A DNA stretch of 64,000 nt from Candidatus Gastranaerophilales bacterium (GTDB taxonomy: Bacteria; Cyanobacteriota; Vampirovibrionia; Gastranaerophilales; Gastranaerophilaceae), in the NCBI GenBank assembly GCA_944326915.1, contig CALVFT010000003.1:119782-183781 (forward strand), read 5' to 3'. The number at the start of each line of letters is the position of its first letter. The first letter of the stretch is position 1. Below the pieces are notes generated by a model. It made no database searches, was not told the DNA's origin, and saw nothing but the letters and a program-made list of their open reading frames with translations. The translations under genes were made by a program, and so were the position numbers. Of this stretch, positions 60,323 to 64,000 are shown piece by piece.

Positions 60323-62290
60323 ATGTCAGTAAAACCAATTAATTCAGCTTTGCAAAGCGCAAAAAATCAACAATTAAAAGAACGAAATCAAAACAACAAC
60401 AAAAGCAATAATAATCCGTCTTTCAAGGGATTTAACCCTGTAGTAACAGTCATGGACGCAATTGATAAAGGTGGATTTGCAGCATCATTTATTGCACAAG
60501 ATGGTATTGGCATGGTGGCCCCACGTATCTACGAAGGTCTTAATCGTAACCGAAAAAAAGATGAAAAAGGTAACTTAACAGGTCCTTTAAACTGGGAATT
60601 TGCAAGAAGAGAAGGTATTAGAGAAATCCTCAGCGGCCCTAGTGCATTCCTAATCCCTATGGGAATCATGGCAGGAGTTAAACGTCTAAGCGGACCGGCT
60701 AACAACGTACATATAAGTCACATTAAAGCATTAGGAAACTCTTTTGAAGACTTTGCAAAAGACAATCATAATATACTTGCAGACTCCAATAAAACAAAAG
60801 AAGAGTTTTATAAAAAAGTATTTAATAATGTTTTAGCAGAATCAACCGATAACAATCTTTCAGGAGAAAAGTTATCAAACACAGCAGAAGAATTCGCTAA
60901 AAAGTTATTACAAATTGAGACAACTAAAAATAAAAAAGAAGCAAAAAAATTATCTTCAGAATTAGTTGATACATTTATGGATTTAAGAAAATCAACAACT
61001 AATTCTTCTAACAATGAATTAGATGTAGTATTCAATACAGGAGACGGTAAAAAGCTTAATACAACATTCAGACGTTTAACTCAAAGCATGCAAGAATATA
61101 CTGATGACGTCATCAAAAATGTTACTAAAAAGGCTGACAAGGCAGCTTCTTCTGAAAACATACAAGGGCTTATTAAAGACTTTAATAACAAGCGTATAGG
61201 ATCAAGATTATTATCTATACTTGGTATGTTCTCAGCAGTTGTAGGCTTCTATACAGTTATTCCAAAGTTGTACAATATGGGCTTGAAAAAGGATCCTGGA
61301 CTTGCAGGTCTTGAAGGAGCAGAAGAAAATAAACCAGAAAATACAAATGATAAACAAACAGCCAAAGCAGACGATAAAGCAAGTAAAAAAGATGTTGCGT
61401 TCAAAGGCGGTTTAGCTTCATTAGGAAAGAATATTGCTAGTAACCAAACAGCAGGAAAAGTAATTGACAAATTTGAGTTTAACGGAGCATCAATGTCTGT
61501 ACCTGCAATGTTAACTCTGCTATTTGGCTTCTGTCTACCTCCTCGTTATACAAACGCAAAAAGTGATCATGAAAAACGAGAAATTCTTGTAAGAGACGTA
61601 ACAAGTTTTACAGCAATTTTATTTGCAGCTAAAGCTCTAGCTAGAGGGTTCTCTGATATGTTTGCAAACCTTACAGGTCTAGCATTAAATATCAAACCTC
61701 AAGATCACTCAAAATCAATACTTCATAAAGCTAAAAACTATTTCACAGCTGGAGCTGGAGTGGATGTATTAACATCAGAACAAATTGTAACTAAATACAG
61801 TAATATCGATAAATATAAAGATGGCATAGTTGGTTTTGTAGACTTCCTTGAAAACAATGGAGGAAATGCAAAGAAAGTCTTAAGTATGGATAGTACAGTT
61901 GCAGAAAACATGAAAACTATACTTGGTAAAGACTTGAAAGATGCTAGTATTGACGAAATCAAGACTAGTTTGAAAAAAGCAATGCAAAATAAAGATACTG
62001 CGTTAGATAACATATACAAAGTATTTGCAGGAAAAGATAATAAATTTATTCAACGAGCAAAAACATGTAATAGTGCCTTTGGCTTCCTATCAACTCTAGT
62101 ACTTGTTCCGGGATTTATGATGTGGCTTGCTAGATTCTGTGAAAAAATGACAAAAGAAAGAGTTGCAAAAGAAGCAGAAATGAAAAAAGCTCAATCTCAA
62201 CAACAAGCTCAACCTCAAAATAATACAACAGCACAAGTCACTACTACAAATAATATCAACAAGTTATCAATGACAAATTTTGTAAAATAA
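60323..62290 (+). CDS. SFKG-type lineage-specific membrane-associated protein, two motif copies
   Basis: The start is placed at ATG 60323 (AGGG just upstream), 655 residues; a GTG at 60308 is possible. An Asn/Gln/Lys-rich N-terminus carries NNPSFKGFNPV at about 32-42. A conserved-looking core follows at about 50-125: GGFAASFIAQDGIGMVAPRIY, WEFARREGIREILSGPSAFL, IPMGIMAGVKRL. A hydrophobic helix lies at about 300-318, a low-complexity linker, then a second DVAFKGGLASLGKN at about 360-373. More helices sit at about 395-415, 430-450 and 585-605, and the tail is Gln/Thr-rich. The QD...G...P...E...GP pattern is shared with the protein at 15744. Function unknown. Own promoter and terminator. Confidence 0.78.
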   Translation: MSVKPINSALQSAKNQQLKERNQNNNKSNNNPSFKGFNPVVTVMDAIDKGGFAASFIAQDGIGMVAPRIYEGLNRNRKKDEKGNLTGPLNWEFARREGIREILSGPSAFLIPMGIMAGVKRLSGPANNVHISHIKALGNSFEDFAKDNHNILADSNKTKEEFYKKVFNNVLAESTDNNLSGEKLSNTAEEFAKKLLQIETTKNKKEAKKLSSELVDTFMDLRKSTTNSSNNELDVVFNTGDGKKLNTTFRRLTQSMQEYTDDVIKNVTKKADKAASSENIQGLIKDFNNKRIGSRLLSILGMFSAVVGFYTVIPKLYNMGLKKDPGLAGLEGAEENKPENTNDKQTAKADDKASKKDVAFKGGLASLGKNIASNQTAGKVIDKFEFNGASMSVPAMLTLLFGFCLPPRYTNAKSDHEKREILVRDVTSFTAILFAAKALARGFSDMFANLTGLALNIKPQDHSKSILHKAKNYFTAGAGVDVLTSEQIVTKYSNIDKYKDGIVGFVDFLENNGGNAKKVLSMDSTVAENMKTILGKDLKDASIDEIKTSLKKAMQNKDTALDNIYKVFAGKDNKFIQRAKTCNSAFGFLSTLVLVPGFMMWLARFCEKMTKERVAKEAEMKKAQSQQQAQPQNNTTAQVTTTNNINKLSMTNFVK

Positions 62291-62310
62291 ATCTTATATC
62301 TACACAAAAT

Positions 62311-62342
62311 AAAAAAGACGACTTTGTAAAGTCGCCTTTTTT
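62311..62342. terminator. Bidirectional terminator
   Basis: CGACTTT pairs with AAAGTCG around GT, flanked by A and T runs on both sides. It lies between the convergent genes ending at 62290 and 62356. A G-U pair makes the stem longer on the minus strand. Confidence 0.8.
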
Positions 62343-62355
62343 TATTTAACAAAAA

Positions 62356-62559
62356 CTATTCTTGAATTAATGCATTAATTTCTGCAACCATTTGATCCGG
62401 ATCAAAACCATGCACTTTTGCACCTGCCTCCAAATTTTCAAAACGAGCAGCTGCACATCCTAGACAACCTAGACCATATTTTTGAAAAATTTCAACACTT
62501 TCCGGACAAGTTTGAACGATTTCAATAATGTTCATATCTTTACTAATTTTTTTTGACAT
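62356..62559 (-). CDS. DUF1858 redox-disulfide domain protein
   Basis: A 67-residue single-domain protein. The motif SKDMNIIEIVQTCPESVEIFQKYG (split) followed by GLGCLGCAAARFENLE is that of the DUF1858 / hybrid-cluster-protein-associated redox disulfide domain. C32 and C35 form a CxxC pair. Proteins of this family are thought to act in redox or iron-sulfur chemistry in anaerobes; partners vary. GGGAG precedes ATG 62559. It stands alone, with no hybrid cluster protein gene nearby. Its presence fits an anaerobic lifestyle, which is inference. Confidence 0.88.
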   Translation of the reverse strand: MSKKISKDMNIIEIVQTCPESVEIFQKYGLGCLGCAAARFENLEAGAKVHGFDPDQMVAEINALIQE

Positions 62560-62642
62560 AATATTTTCTCCCTTTTTTGCTTTCTGCTAAAATATAATTA
62601 ATAATATTATACATAAAAAATAAAAAGAAGGATGTGTATATT

Positions 62643-62801
62643 ATGGGATTTATCAAAAAATTATTTAACGATGACGACAAAGTTGTAGGCTTATGCTCAT
62701 TAAAAAAGAAAGAACAGAAAATCTATTCTTTCCAACCAAAATTTAATAAAACAAAACTTGCAAGTAATAACAATTACTCAAAAAATATTTTTTTACGCTA
62801 A
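62643..62801 (+). CDS. 52-residue basic small protein
   Basis: ATG 62643 to TAA 62801, with AGAAGGA 9 nt upstream. It begins MGFIKKLFNDDDKVVGLCSL, then a Lys-rich region and an Asn/Lys-rich tail (KFNKTKLASNNNYSKNIFLR). The amphipathic start (FIKKLF) could bind membranes. It overlaps the convergent small gene at 62793 by 9 bp. It is too short for family assignment; the good start signal and a plausible TTAATAATATTAT upstream region support it. Function unknown. Confidence 0.5.
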   Translation: MGFIKKLFNDDDKVVGLCSLKKKEQKIYSFQPKFNKTKLASNNNYSKNIFLR

Positions 62802-62996
62802 TATATCTAAACGATTAGCTACAGCAGAAGCTTTAATACCTTCCATATCATTTGCCCTAGGATGAGTCAGACTATATGGAGAGCTGACAGCATTTTGTAC
62901 AAAACGAGATTGGAAACCAGCTTCACGCAAAGGAGCAATCTTATTTACATTTAAAGCAGGACTAATACCTTGAATTCTGTTAACAAATAATGACAT
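62793..62996 (-). CDS. 67-residue small protein of unknown function
   Basis: The start is placed at ATG 62996 with GGGGA 6 nt upstream; an ATG four codons earlier (63008) is the alternative. The product, MSLFVNRIQGISPALNVNKI onward, is polar and Ser/Ala/Arg-rich with no transmembrane helix. It includes FVQNAVSSPYSLTHPRAND and ends ANRLDILA. In size and composition it resembles the small proteins at 34692 and 34983, but no shared motif can be shown by eye. Function unknown. Confidence 0.55.
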   Translation of the reverse strand: MSLFVNRIQGISPALNVNKIAPLREAGFQSRFVQNAVSSPYSLTHPRANDMEGIKASAVANRLDILA

Positions 62997-63089
62997 ACTT
63001 TTCCCCATTTAATAACTTATATATATAAAAAAACTTTTCTTAAAAAAATTGCGCTAAAGTAGCTATATATTAAGAATTATTAATTTTTT

Positions 63090-63605
63090 TTATTGATCAC
63101 TCTCATGGTGATCATTGTCCTTCATTAACTTCGCAAAATCAGAAGGTTTTATACTTTGTACAAATTTCTTAAATTCTTGAGCTTCTTCTTCATCCTTAGC
63201 AGAATCAGTAGAAACAGAACCATTCGAAATAACATTAGCCGTAACAAAAATAGGTGCATCCACTCTAATAGCAACAGCAATAGCATCAGAAGGTCTTGAA
63301 TCAATTTCTAAAACGTTACCATCATTGTTTCTCAAAAACAAAGTTGCGAAATAAGTATCCTTTTCAACATCATTGATCTCAACTTTTTCTAGTTCATATC
63401 CTGCCTTTTCAATAATGTTTATAATCAAATCATGTGTCATAGGTCTTGCAACATTTAAGTTTTCAATTTTACGAATAATAGCACTAGCTTCAGCAGACCC
63501 TATCCAAATAGGCAAAGCTTTTCTATTCTCTTTATCATGCAAAACAACAATAGGAGAACCTGTTCTAGTATCAAGAGCAATCCCCATAACTTTCATTTCA
63601 ATCAT
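63090..63605 (-). CDS. Bifunctional nuclease family protein (BFN/DUF151)
   Basis: A 171-residue protein of the bifunctional nuclease family, known from plants and bacteria including cyanobacteria. Conserved segments are MEMKVMGIALD-like start, GSPIVVLHDKENRKALPIWIGSAEASAI (split at about 16-43), RPMTHDLIINIIEKAG (about 54-69), and IDSRPSDAIAVAIRVDAPIFV (about 100-120), the family hallmark SRPSDA. The C-terminal acidic/His tail is extra. GAAAGG lies 9 nt upstream of the ATG. It is transcribed from a strong promoter at 63638-63666, divergent from tRNA-Ser. Confidence 0.9.
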   Translation of the reverse strand: MIEMKVMGIALDTRTGSPIVVLHDKENRKALPIWIGSAEASAIIRKIENLNVARPMTHDLIINIIEKAGYELEKVEINDVEKDTYFATLFLRNNDGNVLEIDSRPSDAIAVAIRVDAPIFVTANVISNGSVSTDSAKDEEEAQEFKKFVQSIKPSDFAKLMKDNDHHESDQ

Positions 63606-63637
63606 CGAAAAATACCTTTCTATAAACTGTCAATGAT

Positions 63638-63666
63638 ATTTTAGCCCAATTAATGTAGTTGGTCAA
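63638..63666 (-). promoter_or_regulatory. Promoter of the bifunctional nuclease gene
   Basis: Minus strand: TTGACC (63661-63666), 17-bp spacer, TAAAAT (63638-63643). The predicted start is near 63631, with a 26-nt leader containing the Shine-Dalgarno. Confidence 0.75.
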
Positions 63667-63699
63667 GTTTAGTATAATAAAAGTTTTTAATAAAAAATA

Positions 63700-63728
63700 T
63701 TTACGAAAAAGAATTTTTATGATATCAT
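63700..63728 (+). promoter_or_regulatory. Promoter of tRNA-Ser
   Basis: TTTACG (63700-63705), 17-bp spacer, TATCAT (63723-63728). The start is near 63735, about 43 nt before the tRNA. Confidence 0.55.
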
Positions 63729-63777
63729 ATTCATATACACATGCGAGATTGTTGTGTAATGAAAATTTTATAGAAAT

Positions 63778-63866
63778 GGAGTAATGGCCGAGTGGCTGAA
63801 GGCGGCACCCTGCTAAGGTGTTATGTGGAGCAATCTGCATCTAGGGTTCAAATCCCTATTACTCCG
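63778..63866 (+). tRNA. tRNA-Ser (anticodon GCT)
   Basis: The acceptor GGAGTAA pairs with TTACTCC, with discriminator G. The D-arm is TGGCCGAGTGGCTGAAGGC. The anticodon loop CTGCTAA gives GCT. A long variable arm, typical of Ser tRNA, is present, and the T-arm is AGGGTTCAAATCCCT. The 3' CCA is not encoded. Confidence 0.95.
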
Positions 63867-63910
63867 TTTTTTAGTCCGCAAACTGAGAATCAGTGCAGAT
63901 ACAAAATTGA

Positions 63911-63937
63911 AAAACCGCCCACTGTGGGCGGTTTTTT
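63911..63937 (+). terminator. Terminator after tRNA-Ser
   Basis: CCGCCCA (63915-63921) pairs with TGGGCGG (63925-63931) over a CTG loop, with an A-run before and T6 after. It lies 44 bp after the tRNA. Confidence 0.85.
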
Positions 63938-64000
63938 GCATGTGATTTTTTATAGAGAATTTTTAAGCCTAAATTTCTGCCGATTCTTATCAAAATTTCT

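Noticed and set aside
63598..63840. An 80-codon minus-strand frame running through the tRNA-Ser gene
   Set aside because: It is antisense to a complete tRNA and its promoter, and the bifunctional nuclease start lies inside it. Not a gene.
1..64000. CRISPR arrays, restriction-modification, phage or toxin-antitoxin systems
   Set aside because: I looked for regularly spaced direct repeats, Cas/REase/MTase motifs (apart from RsmG and TrmFO), integrases and paired small toxin genes, and found none.

Overview
The window is AT-rich DNA from a diderm bacterium, most likely a gut-type Gastranaerophilales (Vampirovibrionia/'Melainabacteria', Cyanobacteriota). This is inferred from four things: an LPS and outer-membrane gene set (waaA, lpxB, lpxI, an OstA/LptD-type protein, a RfaE-type heptose kinase, an O-antigen ligase-like protein); prepilins with the leader AFTLAEVLITLGVIG; MEP-pathway isoprenoid synthesis (ispG); and many otherwise unrecognisable proteins carrying a short (S/A)FKG-like motif. 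There are no rRNA genes, insertion sequences, transposases, CRISPR arrays or prophage genes. The region looks like ordinary chromosome with a high share of lineage-specific genes.

Layout. 1-5.1 kb: the 5' part of a large filamentous adhesin, a polytopic GT-C-like membrane protein, a structured leader RNA, and the first SFKG-type protein. 5.1-9.6 kb: BaiN-type flavoprotein, folK, waaA, and a lineage-specific coiled-coil protein. 9.7-15.7 kb: exported small proteins, tRNA-Leu(CAA), a C39-like peptidase, a prepilin with a disrupted 5' end and a G10 tract, a kinase-like membrane protein, tRNA-Leu(CAG) with a duplicated 3' end nearby, and cutA. 15.7-24.9 kb: more SFKG-type proteins, GNAT, YhcH, prepilin, transketolase N-half, WecG/TagA and dgt. 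25-31 kb: an envelope operon running small membrane peptide, M23 peptidase, LptD-like, class II aldolase, lpxI, lpxB. 31-35.3 kb: ATPase-TPR protein, rsmG and two small unknown proteins. 35.3-40.3 kb: surface-sugar genes and a phosphoesterase. 40.3-48.8 kb: ispG, a secreted-protein operon ending in a GHL10 glycosidase, comEC, pyrF and rmuC. 49-50.5 kb: a NarL-type response regulator with a soluble histidine kinase. 50.6-64 kb: a 1140-residue repeat protein, MgtC, a peptide ABC importer without ATPases, trmFO, another SFKG protein, small proteins, a bifunctional nuclease family gene and tRNA-Ser(GCT).

Gene expression appears to use two styles. Many genes have clear Shine-Dalgarno sequences. 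Others (folK, wecG, comEC, the C39-like gene, the GNAT gene and a leader peptide) lack one and have a -10 hexamer ending exactly 6 nt before the start codon, which suggests leaderless mRNAs. Two intergenic regions, upstream of SFKG-family genes, contain competing hairpins that look like transcription attenuators.

The best candidate for an undescribed system is the dispersed set of SFKG-type proteins. They share short basic/amphipathic and hydrophobic segments and, in at least two members, a QD...G...P...GP pattern. Their function is unknown.
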